From positions 1 through 36,841 of the forward strand of contig CAZJUG010000005.1 of NCBI GenBank assembly GCA_964549155.1: 36,841 bases of DNA. The letters are read 5' to 3'. Below, one piece after another: positions 1 to 7,030 of the stretch (the first letter of the stretch is position 1; each line of letters opens with the position of its first letter). Position numbers and translations under genes: made by a program. Under the pieces are notes generated by a model that did not search any database, was not told the origin of the DNA, and was given only the letters and a program-made list of their open reading frames with translations. The stretch is from CAKZRD01 sp964549155. Lineage in GTDB: Archaea > Nanobdellota > Nanobdellia > Pacearchaeales > GW2011-AR1.

Positions 1-44
1 TTAGGAATCTCCCATTCAAATTCAGATATTTTTTTAAGTTTCAT
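1..44 (-). CDS. rtcB: RtcB tRNA-splicing ligase, N-terminal fragment (runs off the window)
   Basis: Only the first 14 codons are visible: the reading begins MKLKKISEFEWEIP, which matches the usual beginning of archaeal RtcB (a basic start, then a WEIP motif). RtcB is the GTP- and Mn-dependent RNA ligase that joins tRNA exons after intron removal and repairs RNA with 2',3'-cyclic phosphate ends. The ATG lies one base after the archaease stop codon on the same strand, so the two genes form an operon. This agrees with the known role of archaease as the factor that activates RtcB. The catalytic residues lie outside the window, so the call rests on the N-terminus and the neighbour. Confidence 0.8.
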   Translation of the reverse strand, partial: MKLKKISEFEWEIP

Positions 45-45
45 C

Positions 46-459
46 TTAAACATCCAAGACAACTATGCACTCAAATCCCTTGTCTGTCTCTTTTATTTCC
101 ATCTGCGAATATGTGACTGCCTTCACATCATTTGTGAAATGATACTTTTCAGCATTGTCTCCAAGAAGTTTAACCTTCAAGGAAAATTTCTCTCGGTCAA
201 TAGATAATCCTTCAACTCCTGAAACTAAAAAAGACTCAGAATCAAGCAAAACAAGGAATTCTTCCAAGAACTTATAGAGAAGATTCTCTAAACTAGTACC
301 CTCTATTTCAATTTCCTTAGAAGTTTGTTCTAAAACCTTCATTTCCCCACAAATCGATTCCTTCATAGCTTTCGCACACTCAGAAAACAATTCATCAATT
401 GTCCTTCCATTAGCAACAAACTTCAAATCTGCTGTGTGTTCTTGAAACTCATAACCCAT
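46..459 (-). CDS. Archaease, RtcB-activating protein
   Basis: This 137-residue protein has the archaease pattern: the early EHTADLKF motif carries the conserved His/Asp metal-binding residues, a central KAVTY segment follows, and the chain ends in an acidic VLDV tail. Archaease speeds guanylylation of RtcB and lets it turn over repeatedly. Length is typical for the family. A TATA-like element (GCATAAAAAC on the minus strand, centred near 484) lies about 25 nt before the ATG, suggesting a leaderless transcript that continues into rtcB one base downstream. No anomaly is seen. Confidence 0.93.
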   Translation of the reverse strand: MGYEFQEHTADLKFVANGRTIDELFSECAKAMKESICGEMKVLEQTSKEIEIEGTSLENLLYKFLEEFLVLLDSESFLVSGVEGLSIDREKFSLKVKLLGDNAEKYHFTNDVKAVTYSQMEIKETDKGFECIVVLDV

Positions 460-495
460 AAAAAGAACTATTTTAGAGAGTTTTTATGCCTTTGG

Positions 496-1104
496 TTAGC
501 AATCTTTAACTTCAGGTTCATAAAAGAACTCTATAGAAAAGGGATCTGTTTTTTGTATTTGGACTACTACAAATGGATATGTCTGGGCCATGGTATAGAA
601 GCAACCTTTTCCAGGAGACATTTCACTAACATAAACTTTCAAAATATTCTCTTTTTCTTCTATTCTTCTCACACCCATAGAATATCCTCCAGAACTTTTT
701 TGCCCTCCAAAAATCACGATTATGGTACTTTCATTAAAATCTATGTCTAAAATATTTTCACCGAAAATATCATTGAAAGATTTTTCATCTTGAATGAGAT
801 ATTCTTCCTTTTCAGTCTTCTTAGGATTTTGTAGTGCATTTGTTACATCTGCAAAATCTAATGCACTACCTCCAACAGACTCCACAAATATTTCCCTTTC
901 AGAAGTTCTACATTGTCTTGGATACGATTCCATCACAAGATATCCTGCATCAACACAATCTTCAAAGGAACTAATTTCTTCTTTCTGTTCTTTTGGCAAA
1001 TTGATAAAAAGAATCGCGATTAAAACTAAAATAACGGCGATAGCCGATAAGACATAAACATTCTCTATTTTCTTTTTTTTAGGCTGAATATTTCTTTTTA
1101 CCAT
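496..1104 (-). CDS. Membrane-anchored PrcB-C-like domain protein
   Basis: A 202-residue protein with a basic N-terminus (MVKRNIQPKKKKIE), one membrane segment at about residues 17-34, and an outside-facing remainder. After the anchor comes a short Cys-containing module (DCVDAGY, then SYPRQC) seen before the main domain in many exported proteins of uncultured prokaryotes. The C-terminal 100 residues match the PrcB C-terminal domain pattern, with GQKSSGGYSM and a late FVVVQIQK strand. PrcB is a protease-complex accessory protein in spirochaetes; the role of archaeal versions is not known. A TTTATAAA box at 1126-1133 lies 26 nt before the ATG. Confidence 0.65.
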   Translation of the reverse strand: MVKRNIQPKKKKIENVYVLSAIAVILVLIAILFINLPKEQKEEISSFEDCVDAGYLVMESYPRQCRTSEREIFVESVGGSALDFADVTNALQNPKKTEKEEYLIQDEKSFNDIFGENILDIDFNESTIIVIFGGQKSSGGYSMGVRRIEEKENILKVYVSEMSPGKGCFYTMAQTYPFVVVQIQKTDPFSIEFFYEPEVKDC

Positions 1105-1178
1105 GATATCTTTTAGAAAATTGAGTTTATAAAATGTTCGATAGGTTCAATCATAATCGGAGTGTTTCATACGGCAGA

Positions 1179-1186
1179 TTTATAAA
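1179..1186 (+). promoter_or_regulatory. TATA box for the AI-2E transporter gene
   Basis: TTTATAAA centred 25 nt before the ATG at 1208. This spacing puts the transcript start at or next to that ATG and argues against the upstream in-frame TTG at 1193. Confidence 0.7.
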
Positions 1187-1207
1187 CATCACTTGATTAA
1201 AACGGAT

Positions 1208-2233
1208 ATGGAAAATAGAACAATTGACAAAATGCTTATATCTGCAAGTATTATTGTTCTGATTTTGTTAGCATACCTTACTTTGAAGGCCCTCCTTATA
1301 CCCATATTCCTCGCACTTATTTTAGCTTATATTTTTAGACCTGCATATAATTCTGTTAAGAAAATAATTAAGCTAAGGAGTTTGTCTGCATTATTCATTA
1401 TTATCGCGATAATTTCATTTATTCTAATTCCTCTAGTTTCTCTAACTCCAGCACTCATAAAACAAACATTTAGTTTATATGTAAAAGTCCAAGATTTAAA
1501 CATAGGGAATGTTCTGAAGAATATTTTGCCCTCTACAACAACTCCTGAAATGGCTACTGCAATTAATTTACAATTTAACAATATTCTATCTAAACTTTTT
1601 AGTTCTATAATGAACGGTATGTCAAACTTTATTACTAATATTCCCACTCAAATATTAAATACTATGATATTTTTCTTTATTTTTTATTTCATCCTCATTG
1701 ATTTTGATAAAATTAGTCAGGCATTTTCTGATTTCATTCCTCTGTCAAAAGAAAACAAGATAAAGTTCTCTTCAGAGTTCAGGAATGTTACTGAGGGAAT
1801 AGTGTATGGGCAAGTTTTAATTGGGATTCTTCAAGGAATCCTGATGGGTTTAATGTTATTCATCTTGGGGATAGATGGAACTCTCCTATTCACATTCATT
1901 GCAATAATTGCAGGAATACTCCCTATGGTCGGTCCAACTATTGTTTGGGTTCCGTTAGGCCTTATATTATTATTCACCGGGAATTCTATGCAAGCAGTAA
2001 TATTAGCTGTGTGGGGAATGTCCGTTTCAGGTGTTACTGATGGAATCCTTAGACCATATATACTCTCTAGAAGAACTTCACTTCCAATCGCTTGGGGTTT
2101 TATAGGAACTATTGGAGGTCTTTATGCATTTGGTTTAGTTGGACTTTTACTAGGACCTCTAATAATCGCTTATCTAATTATAGTATTGCAGTTTTACAAA
2201 CAAAAAAAATTAAGTGATTTATTTAAAGAGTGA
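1208..2233 (+). CDS. AI-2E family transporter (TerC/PerM-like permease)
   Basis: A roughly 341-residue integral membrane protein. Several hydrophobic segments run from about residue 10 to 80, a longer loop follows, and a second membrane half (about 145-330) contains the family motif GILPMVGPTIVWVP. The AI-2E family includes the autoinducer-2 exporter TqsA and Na+/H+ antiporter-like members; substrate cannot be told here. An in-frame TTG lies 15 nt upstream, but the TATA box at 1179-1186 sits 25 nt before the ATG at 1208, so that start is preferred. The stop lies one base before the next gene's ATG, so AMP phosphorylase is probably co-transcribed. Confidence 0.88.
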   Translation: MENRTIDKMLISASIIVLILLAYLTLKALLIPIFLALILAYIFRPAYNSVKKIIKLRSLSALFIIIAIISFILIPLVSLTPALIKQTFSLYVKVQDLNIGNVLKNILPSTTTPEMATAINLQFNNILSKLFSSIMNGMSNFITNIPTQILNTMIFFFIFYFILIDFDKISQAFSDFIPLSKENKIKFSSEFRNVTEGIVYGQVLIGILQGILMGLMLFILGIDGTLLFTFIAIIAGILPMVGPTIVWVPLGLILLFTGNSMQAVILAVWGMSVSGVTDGILRPYILSRRTSLPIAWGFIGTIGGLYAFGLVGLLLGPLIIAYLIIVLQFYKQKKLSDLFKE

Positions 2234-2234
2234 T

Positions 2235-3707
2235 ATGAAACTAAAGGCAAAAAATTTGAGGTGGTTAGCTGGAAGACCCGTAGTTATTTTTTCTCCAGAA
2301 ACTGCTAAGGGGTTAAATGTTCATGTCAATGAAAGAGTGGGGATTGTTTACAGAAAGAGGAAAATTTATGCCGTCGTAGACATCTTTTCAAACATGTTAA
2401 ATGATGGAGAGGTCGGTTTATCTGAAGAAATACTCTCTTTTGTTCCGATTAAAAATAAGGCTATTGTTGAGGTTTTTCCTGCTGATTCCTTTTTGGGCGG
2501 GCAGATAATAAAGAAGAAGTTATCTGGAAAAAGGTTGTCTGATGAGGAGATTAGAATTCTCATTTCTGAAATATCTCAAAATAACCTTACAGAATCTGAA
2601 ATTGCTTTTTTTGTTTCTGCTGAAAAAAATCACGGGATGTCAAAGAGAGAACTAATTTCACTTACAGATGCTATGGTAAAAACAGGGAATAAATTGGACA
2701 TAAAGAAAAAAATCATTGCGGATAAACATTGCATTGGAGGAATTGCAGGTAACAGAACAACTCCGATAGTTGTTTCTATTTGTGCTGCTGCTGGTTTGAC
2801 TATGCCTAAGACTTCCTCTAGAGCTATAACCTCTGCAGCTGGAACTGCAGATACTATCGAGACTATGGCGAGAGTGGAATTTTCTCAAAAAGAATTAATA
2901 GAGCTAATAAACCGGGCTGGAGCTTGTTTAGTTTGGAATGGTTCTTTAAACCTTTCTCCTTCAGACGATAAAATAATCCATGTTGAAAGACTTCTAAATC
3001 TAGATGTAGAACCTCAATTAATTGCTTCAATAATGTCTAAAAAAATCGCAGCAGGTTCTACCCACATACTCATAGACATTCCCTATGGGGGCGGGAAAAT
3101 AAGAGACCTTGGGTCCGCTAAAGCTCTTGGAAAGAAATTTAAAGTAGTAGCAAAACACTTCAAAGTTAAATTGAGTGTGGTATATACAAAGGGGAACCAA
3201 CCCATTGGAAATGGAATTGGTCCTGTTTTAGAAATGATAGACATTCTAAATGTTTTAAAGGGGGATGGTCCAGAGGATTTAAAAGAGAAGTCCATATTTC
3301 TTGCAGGAAATTTATTAGAACTTTGTGGGATAAAACGAGGAGAAGGCAAGGCAAGAGAGATTCTAGAATCAGGGGTTGCATATGAAAAATTCAAGGAAAT
3401 AATAAATGTTCAGAATGGAAAAAGTGATTTTGATAAACGAATAAAAAATTTAAAATTGGCCAAGTTTTCAAAAACATTTCTTGCTAATTCAGATAAACAG
3501 ATAAGGCACATAAGCAATAAAAAAATAAATCTCCTTTGCAGAGTTCTCGGAGCTCCGGAAACAAAAACTGCAGGAGTTTATTTGTATCACGGATTGGGAG
3601 CAGTTTCTAAGGGGGAAAAGATTATTACATTATATTCAGAAAGCGAGGACAAACTTAAAGATGCACTAAGATATTTTAATGAATTTGAGCCAATCGTGAT
3701 TAGATAA
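2235..3707 (+). CDS. deoA: AMP phosphorylase, archaeal DeoA-type
   Basis: A 490-residue protein of the thymidine/AMP phosphorylase family. The N-terminal part is the archaeal-specific domain (about residues 1-85); the catalytic part carries DKHCIGGIAGNRTTPI near residue 160, followed by a SSRAITSAAGTADTIE segment that binds phosphate and nucleoside. The C-terminal part contains the usual small domain. AMP phosphorylase converts AMP to adenine and ribose-1,5-bisphosphate, which feeds form III RuBisCO through ribose-1,5-bisphosphate isomerase in archaea; neither partner gene is in the window. Length is as expected (about 500). The ATG at 2235 follows the preceding stop by one base; a GTG at 2214 would overlap that gene and has no support. 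Confidence 0.93.
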   Translation: MKLKAKNLRWLAGRPVVIFSPETAKGLNVHVNERVGIVYRKRKIYAVVDIFSNMLNDGEVGLSEEILSFVPIKNKAIVEVFPADSFLGGQIIKKKLSGKRLSDEEIRILISEISQNNLTESEIAFFVSAEKNHGMSKRELISLTDAMVKTGNKLDIKKKIIADKHCIGGIAGNRTTPIVVSICAAAGLTMPKTSSRAITSAAGTADTIETMARVEFSQKELIELINRAGACLVWNGSLNLSPSDDKIIHVERLLNLDVEPQLIASIMSKKIAAGSTHILIDIPYGGGKIRDLGSAKALGKKFKVVAKHFKVKLSVVYTKGNQPIGNGIGPVLEMIDILNVLKGDGPEDLKEKSIFLAGNLLELCGIKRGEGKAREILESGVAYEKFKEIINVQNGKSDFDKRIKNLKLAKFSKTFLANSDKQIRHISNKKINLLCRVLGAPETKTAGVYLYHGLGAVSKGEKIITLYSESEDKLKDALRYFNEFEPIVIR

Positions 3708-4283
3708 TTATTTAACTCTCGCTTTCAAAATCTTCACTTCTTCTAATGGTTTGTCTTGAGAATCTGTTTGAACTTTAGCAATTTTATCTACAACATCCAT
3801 TCCATTAACTACTTCTCCAAAAATGGGATGTTTGCTAGTAAAAGGAGGTTTATTAAAATCAAGAGGAGAATTATCTACAAGATTTATGAAAAATTGACTT
3901 GAGCCAGTATTGGGGCCTGCATTAGCCATAGAAATTGTTCCTCGAACATTGGAATGTCCTTCTACAAATTCATCTTTTATCTTCGGAATGGAAGGATCTC
4001 CATAACCTGTTCCAGTCGGATCTCCACCTTGAATCATAAATCCATCAATCACTCTATGAAATATTACTCCATCATAAATTCCTTTTTCTGTAAGATTCTT
4101 GAAATTTCCTGCAGTAATCGGCATATCTTCATACAAAAGAATTTCAATCTCCCCGAAGTTTGTTTCCAAAACAACAATTGTTTGTTTTTCCATATTTGAG
4201 AAAAATAAAACTAGGGTAAATAAAGCTATCGCTATAGCCATGCTCGCGATTAGATAACATTTATTCTTATTTTTTTGTTTCAT
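3708..4283 (-). CDS. Cyclophilin-type peptidyl-prolyl isomerase, membrane-anchored
   Basis: A 191-residue protein: basic start, one membrane segment or signal anchor at about residues 9-29, then a full single-domain cyclophilin. Catalytic and binding signatures are present: FHRVIDGFMIQGGD (Arg of FHR and Gln of QGGD), GSQFFI and the final HPIFGEVV. It should fold proteins outside the cytoplasm or at the outer face of the membrane. Its ATG overlaps the stop of the upstream membrane-protein gene by 4 nt (ATGA), so the two are translationally coupled. It converges with AMP phosphorylase with no gap between the stops, leaving no room for a separate terminator. Confidence 0.92.
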   Translation of the reverse strand: MKQKNKNKCYLIASMAIAIALFTLVLFFSNMEKQTIVVLETNFGEIEILLYEDMPITAGNFKNLTEKGIYDGVIFHRVIDGFMIQGGDPTGTGYGDPSIPKIKDEFVEGHSNVRGTISMANAGPNTGSSQFFINLVDNSPLDFNKPPFTSKHPIFGEVVNGMDVVDKIAKVQTDSQDKPLEEVKILKARVK

Positions 4284-4861
4284 TTTTTAGAAATTTTCTT
4301 TGCGAAAATAGGACCAAGAACTGCACCAATCAGATTAAAGACTAAATCAAGTGCTGTGTTGTAATAACCTCCAACGGCATCTGCAGCATCTGCAAATATT
4401 ACCATTCCGAATTCTATTACCTCGTTCAACAATCCAATTCCCAGTGCAGAAAGTGTTGCAAAAACCAAAAGTGCAGATTTAGATTTATTAAAATACTTTT
4501 TCAATGCAAAATATACTAAAACAGAAATTGCAAAATAGCAATAAGCATGGATTACTTGGTCATACTTCAGAATAAAAAAAGGATCTCCTAAAATATTTAT
4601 TAACATTAAATCATACAATCTAGTTCCACTAATTTTAATTAATCCTCCAGCCATGTGGGAGATAGACCAAATAGCAAAAAGAACTAAACTCCAAGGCGGA
4701 AATTCAAATTTCTTTTCCATTTTTATCACTAGCAAGAAGAGCAAAACCAAAACTACCCAGTATCCTACAAACTCATAGTTTTTTGCAGAGAAAGCTAACA
4801 TCAAAAATCCAAAGAGAACTAAAAGAGTCCCCCACATTATTATTTTCACCGACTTTTTCAT
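4280..4861 (-). CDS. YjdF/DUF2238-type integral membrane protein
   Basis: A 193-residue protein with about six membrane segments. The DUF2238 family pattern is visible: a GGLIKISGTRLYDL stretch in the middle, KYDQVIHAYCYF, then LNEVIEFG and a late GGYYNTALDLVFNLIGA segment. These conserved Asp, His and Glu residues lie at membrane edges. Function is unknown for the family. A TTTTTAAAAG box at about 4883-4892 is centred 26 nt before the ATG. It is the first gene of an operon with the anchored cyclophilin. Confidence 0.75.
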   Translation of the reverse strand: MKKSVKIIMWGTLLVLFGFLMLAFSAKNYEFVGYWVVLVLLFLLVIKMEKKFEFPPWSLVLFAIWSISHMAGGLIKISGTRLYDLMLINILGDPFFILKYDQVIHAYCYFAISVLVYFALKKYFNKSKSALLVFATLSALGIGLLNEVIEFGMVIFADAADAVGGYYNTALDLVFNLIGAVLGPIFAKKISKK

Positions 4862-4903
4862 ATTTCTTTCAGTGAATAAGAGTTTTTAAAAGTTTGGAAT
4901 TTA

Positions 4904-5323
4904 CTATGCTTCATTAATAAAGCCCCTACAATTCTTACTTCCACACCTACAAATTTCTCTTTTAGAATCTTTGTCATATTCATAGTCTATAGTTAATTCT
5001 TCTCCTTTCTTTATTGGACGATCTGAGAAATAAAATATTCTTCCTTCTTTTATAACATACTCGCAATTCGGATCGCAAGAATGATTAAAATATATGGAAT
5101 CATTCCCTCCAACAGCCCCATCTATGAATGTGTCTTCATCCACACAGAATATATATGTAACACCTTTCTCATCATTTATAGTTTCTCTCTTTTCTGCTTC
5201 AGCACCATCAATTCTTTCCCCAACATATTCTATAAGAAATGTTTTTTCGGGAATATCTTCGCTTGCAAATGCCCCTCTACAATCAATTTTAGATTCTTTA
5301 ATTATGAATTTTTTAGATTCCAT
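4904..5323 (-). CDS. SET-domain protein (putative protein lysine methyltransferase)
   Basis: From the ATG at 5323 this is a compact 139-residue SET protein. It shows the core in order: CRGAFASEDIPEKTFLIEYVG at the N-terminal end, the YFNHSCDPNC motif that forms the pseudoknot and binds S-adenosylmethionine, the GEELTIDYEY catalytic strand with the active-site Tyr, and a complete post-SET zinc motif CRCGSKNC (CXCX4C). SET enzymes methylate lysines; archaeal targets are largely unproven, with chromatin proteins one possibility. The reading frame continues upstream to 5446, but a TTTATAAA at 5346-5353 lies 26 nt before 5323, and the extra residues do not resemble SET, so the short form is chosen. 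It sits just downstream of the rearranged tRNA-Ser locus. Confidence 0.88.
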   Translation of the reverse strand: MESKKFIIKESKIDCRGAFASEDIPEKTFLIEYVGERIDGAEAEKRETINDEKGVTYIFCVDEDTFIDGAVGGNDSIYFNHSCDPNCEYVIKEGRIFYFSDRPIKKGEELTIDYEYDKDSKREICRCGSKNCRGFINEA

Positions 5324-5345
5324 ATTTATTTTTTCATATAGTTCC

Positions 5346-5353
5346 TTTATAAA
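5346..5353 (-). promoter_or_regulatory. TATA box for the SET-domain gene
   Basis: The palindromic TTTATAAA is centred about 26 nt from the ATG at 5323 on the minus strand. It decides the start and sits 18 bp from the outer 3' fragment of tRNA-Ser, so that fragment abuts a working promoter. Confidence 0.65.
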
Positions 5354-5371
5354 TCTTATAGAATTATAAAC

Positions 5372-5383
5372 CGCCCACTCCCA
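5372..5383 (-). repeat. Outer copy of the tRNA-Ser 3' end
   Basis: On the minus strand TGGGAGTGGGCG repeats exactly the last 12 nt of tRNA-Ser (5503-5514): four bases of the T-stem, the acceptor 3' strand and the discriminator. It lies about 119 bp downstream of the real 3' end. Together with the outer 5' fragment ending at 5712 it could form a second 7-bp acceptor stem around the whole intact tRNA gene. The 119 bp between the copies are rich in short hairpins and include a T-loop-like GGTTCGATTC near 5416-5425. Confidence 0.7.
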
Positions 5384-5473
5384 TCCAAAAAACAGGAAGT
5401 TTTTAGTCCCTTCAGTTCTCCTTGAATCGAACCTACAGGGAATCAAACTGATTCATTTAATTCAGAGAGTGAA

Positions 5474-5498
5474 TCTATTCAACCTTATGTTGAATAGA
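5474..5498 (-). terminator. Stem-loop directly after tRNA-Ser
   Basis: TCTATTCAAC, a 5-nt loop and GTTGAATAGA form a perfect 10-bp stem that starts 4 nt after the tRNA discriminator base. There is no U-tract. It may be a processing or end-protecting structure rather than a classic archaeal terminator, since those are usually just T-runs. Confidence 0.45.
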
Positions 5499-5502
5499 TA
5501 TA

Positions 5503-5583
5503 CGCCCACTCCCAGAATCGAACTGGGGAGCCCCGAAGGGCCTGGATTTCAAGTCCAGTGCAATACCACTATGCGAAGTGGGC
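5503..5583 (-). tRNA. tRNA-Ser (anticodon UGA)
   Basis: On the minus strand a full class II cloverleaf can be folded: acceptor GCCCACT/AGTGGGC with discriminator G, D-arm GCATAGTGGTATTGC, anticodon stem CTGGA/TCCAG with loop CTTGAAA (anticodon TGA), a variable arm GCCCTTCGGGGC, and T-arm CCCAG-TTCGATT-CTGGG. No intron is seen and CCA is not encoded. A TTTAAAA box lies about 27 nt before the 5' end. The gene is bracketed on both sides by partial copies of its own ends, described separately. Confidence 0.95.
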
Positions 5584-5628
5584 ATGATAAATAGTTAGAA
5601 TTTATAGTTTTAAATGTTTGGTATTGCA
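5570..5628 (-). repeat. 59-bp direct repeat, proximal copy (tRNA-Ser promoter plus first 14 nt)
   Basis: This copy contains the working tRNA-Ser promoter and tRNA nt 1-14. It is identical, base for base over 59 bp, to 5699-5757, shifted by 129 bp. Identity stops inside the D-arm on one side and in upstream DNA on the other. Confidence 0.95.
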
Positions 5629-5629
5629 T

Positions 5630-5712
5630 AGTGCAATAACACTACTTTCAAAATAGGGGATTTCGATTTTGGAAGGACAGAAATTTTCTCAATTTCTGTA
5701 TGCGAAGTGGGC
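5630..5712 (-). pseudogene. Outer, broken 5' part of a tRNA-Ser copy
   Basis: On the minus strand, tRNA-Ser nt 1-14 (GCCCACTTCGCATA, 5712-5699) are followed by a 54-nt insert (5698-5645) and then by TAGTGTTATTGCACT (5644-5630), which matches the tRNA D-arm region at 14 of 15 positions. It is therefore a tRNA-Ser 5' region interrupted in the D-arm by a hairpin-bearing insert. It keeps an identical promoter copy upstream, so it could be transcribed toward the intact gene. Confidence 0.65.
5678..5698. repeat. CAGAAA...TTTCTG hairpin element, copy 1
   Basis: CAGAAATT/AATTTCTG stem with a 5-nt loop, preceded by TGGAAGGA. It directly abuts the outer tRNA-Ser 5' fragment. A near relative, preceded by TGGAAGTC, occurs at 20659-20681, two bases from the outer tRNA-Phe 3' fragment. 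Confidence 0.6.
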
Positions 5713-5757
5713 ATGATAAATAGTTAGAATTTATAGTTTTAAATGTTTGGTATTGCA
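5699..5757 (-). repeat. 59-bp direct repeat, distal copy
   Basis: This copy is identical to 5570-5628. It ends 15 bp from the stop codon of the hypothetical gene at 5773, so transcription from it would start close behind that gene. Confidence 0.95.
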
Positions 5758-5772
5758 ACATATTTAACTAAT

Positions 5773-6258
5773 TTATTTAACAAACATTTCCAAATCTGCG
5801 ATTTGTTCTCTTTCATATGCTCTAAACTCTTTTCCCTGTTCTTGTGAGATTTTCAACTCTCTTACAATTTTTCTAATATTTTCATCTAGATTACCTTGAC
5901 CATATAAACCGAGAATACCCTCTCGAAGCTCTCTCAGGTTTCTATATCTTCCAAAACCTAATTCATGGTATTTGAGAGCATTATTTATTGTAGATAGCTC
6001 TTCTAAAAGTACTGGATAACTTCTAACTGCGGATTCCACTTTTTTAGGGTTTTTCTTGAATTTGAATAATCTATCAAATAAACCTCTTTTTGCATTGCAT
6101 GTATGGCCCAGCCTAATTAGTCCTCCAATAACCTGTTCCCTATGAGCTTCTAATCTTTCTTTTGAATACCTCAAGCAGTACAAAATCCCTCCCTTGGCTT
6201 GATTTGGTTCATCCAATGTAAAGTTATTCCAAAAGCAATCCCATGAATAGTCTTGCAT
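5773..6258 (-). CDS. Hypothetical protein, 161 aa
   Basis: I do not recognise a family. From the ATG at 6258 the protein begins MQDYSWDCFWNNFTLDEPNQ, has a basic middle (KRGLFDRLFKFKKNPKK) and a charged, probably helical C-terminal half (about residues 75-161). No membrane segment, signal or Cys-rich motif is seen. A GTG start at 6315 would add 19 residues, but a TTTTAAAC box at about 6279-6287 lies 25 nt before the ATG and supports the shorter form. It stands alone between tRNA-Ser and the ribosomal operon, on the same strand as both. Confidence 0.6.
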   Translation of the reverse strand: MQDYSWDCFWNNFTLDEPNQAKGGILYCLRYSKERLEAHREQVIGGLIRLGHTCNAKRGLFDRLFKFKKNPKKVESAVRSYPVLLEELSTINNALKYHELGFGRYRNLRELREGILGLYGQGNLDENIRKIVRELKISQEQGKEFRAYEREQIADLEMFVK

Positions 6259-6348
6259 AGATTTAGTCCTAAACGGGTGTTTAAAAGGATTATTATACAG
6301 AAAAACTAGGGTCACAACCTCTCAAATTTGCTGATAATAATAGCACAA

Positions 6349-6414
6349 CTACCTCCATCATTCAATTCAAGGTAGCCCCGAGCTAAACTAAACCAAGCCT
6401 AGTTTCATTCTCGG
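6349..6414. other. Two adjacent stem-loops between L12 and the 161-aa gene
   Basis: Two clear inverted repeats occupy the 218-bp gap downstream of the ribosomal operon. At 6378-6414 CCGAG/CTCGG encloses AAACTA/TAGTTT (a two-part stem); at 6349-6375 CTACCT/AGGTAG closes a 15-nt loop. They may belong to the 3' end of the ribosomal operon transcript or to a separate small RNA. No known RNA family was recognised. Confidence 0.35.
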
Positions 6415-6476
6415 ATGTAAGCAAACTGCAAAGCTAACTTAACTTCACAGTTCAACTAATCATAAAACTACTACGA

Positions 6477-6761
6477 TTAACCGAATAATGAAGCTAAGCC
6501 TTCAGCTGCTTCAGCCTTTGGCTCTTCTTTCTTCTTTTCTTCTTCCACTGGTGCTGCTCCGCTAGAAGCTGCTGGTGCTGATGCGATAGCCGCATTAGCC
6601 AACTGCTCGTCAATATTCACACCTGATAATGAAGCTACAAGGACTTTAACCTTGCTTTCATCAACAGCTGCGCCAGTTGCAGAGATAACTTTCTTCAAGT
6701 TGTCTTCGCTAACTTCTTGACCTAGTTTGTGCAACAAAAGTGCTGCATATATGTATTCCAT
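6477..6761 (-). CDS. rpl12: Ribosomal protein L12 (archaeal P1-type stalk protein)
   Basis: A 94-residue protein with the archaeal P1/L12 layout: a helical dimerisation domain starting MEYIYAALLLHK, an Ala/Ser hinge (SAPAASSGAAP, about residues 61-71), a run of charged residues EEEKKKEEPKAE, and the terminal GLASLFG motif that contacts translation GTPases. Its ATG follows the stop of the 88-residue gene with no base between, so it is translationally coupled. It is the last gene of the L1-L10-unknown-L12 operon. Confidence 0.95.
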   Translation of the reverse strand: MEYIYAALLLHKLGQEVSEDNLKKVISATGAAVDESKVKVLVASLSGVNIDEQLANAAIASAPAASSGAAPVEEEKKKEEPKAEAAEGLASLFG

Positions 6762-7028
6762 TTATTGTGTTTCTCCAGTTTTAATTGGAGTTTGATATTT
6801 TTCTAAAACATTCATCACTTCATTATAAACAGGTTCATTAGCAGACAAACATAAGACAATACCTGTATCAATCTCAACATCTGAAAGTCTATGAGGTCTA
6901 GAAGATGCTTGTGTACGGATCTGCTCATAAAGTGCACCCCTAGAAATCATTTTTCCAGAATCTCCAAAGAGTTCTAGTTCTCCCGACTTTGCATGAAATC
7001 TATAATGTGTATTCTTTGGTAATCCCAT
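6762..7028 (-). CDS. Unknown 88-aa protein inserted in the ribosomal stalk operon
   Basis: The family is not recognised. The chain begins MGLPKNTHYRFHAKSGELE, probably starts with beta strands, and ends in a helical segment (NEVMNVLEKYQ). There are no zinc ligands or membrane segments. It starts 2 nt after the L10 stop and its own stop directly precedes the L12 ATG, so its expression is locked to the stalk proteins. The usual archaeal order is L11-L1-L10-L12 with L10 and L12 adjacent, so a gene between them is unusual. A ribosome- or translation-linked role is inferred from position only. Confidence 0.8.
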   Translation of the reverse strand: MGLPKNTHYRFHAKSGELELFGDSGKMISRGALYEQIRTQASSRPHRLSDVEIDTGIVLCLSANEPVYNEVMNVLEKYQTPIKTGETQ

Positions 7029-7030
7029 CT

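Noticed and set aside
2366..3394. Several minus-strand frames opposite AMP phosphorylase
   Set aside because: Antisense shadows with skewed composition and no start signals.
5081..5369. Two open frames on the plus strand
   Set aside because: They lie antisense to the SET gene, with low-complexity Ser/Phe/Ile composition.
5324..5446. 41-residue N-terminal extension of the SET protein
   Set aside because: The TATA box at 5346-5353 lies inside it, and it covers the outer tRNA-Ser 3' copy.
6316..6476. H/ACA or C/D box guide RNA
   Set aside because: A TGATGG is present, but no convincing D box, ACA box or kink-turn partner was found.
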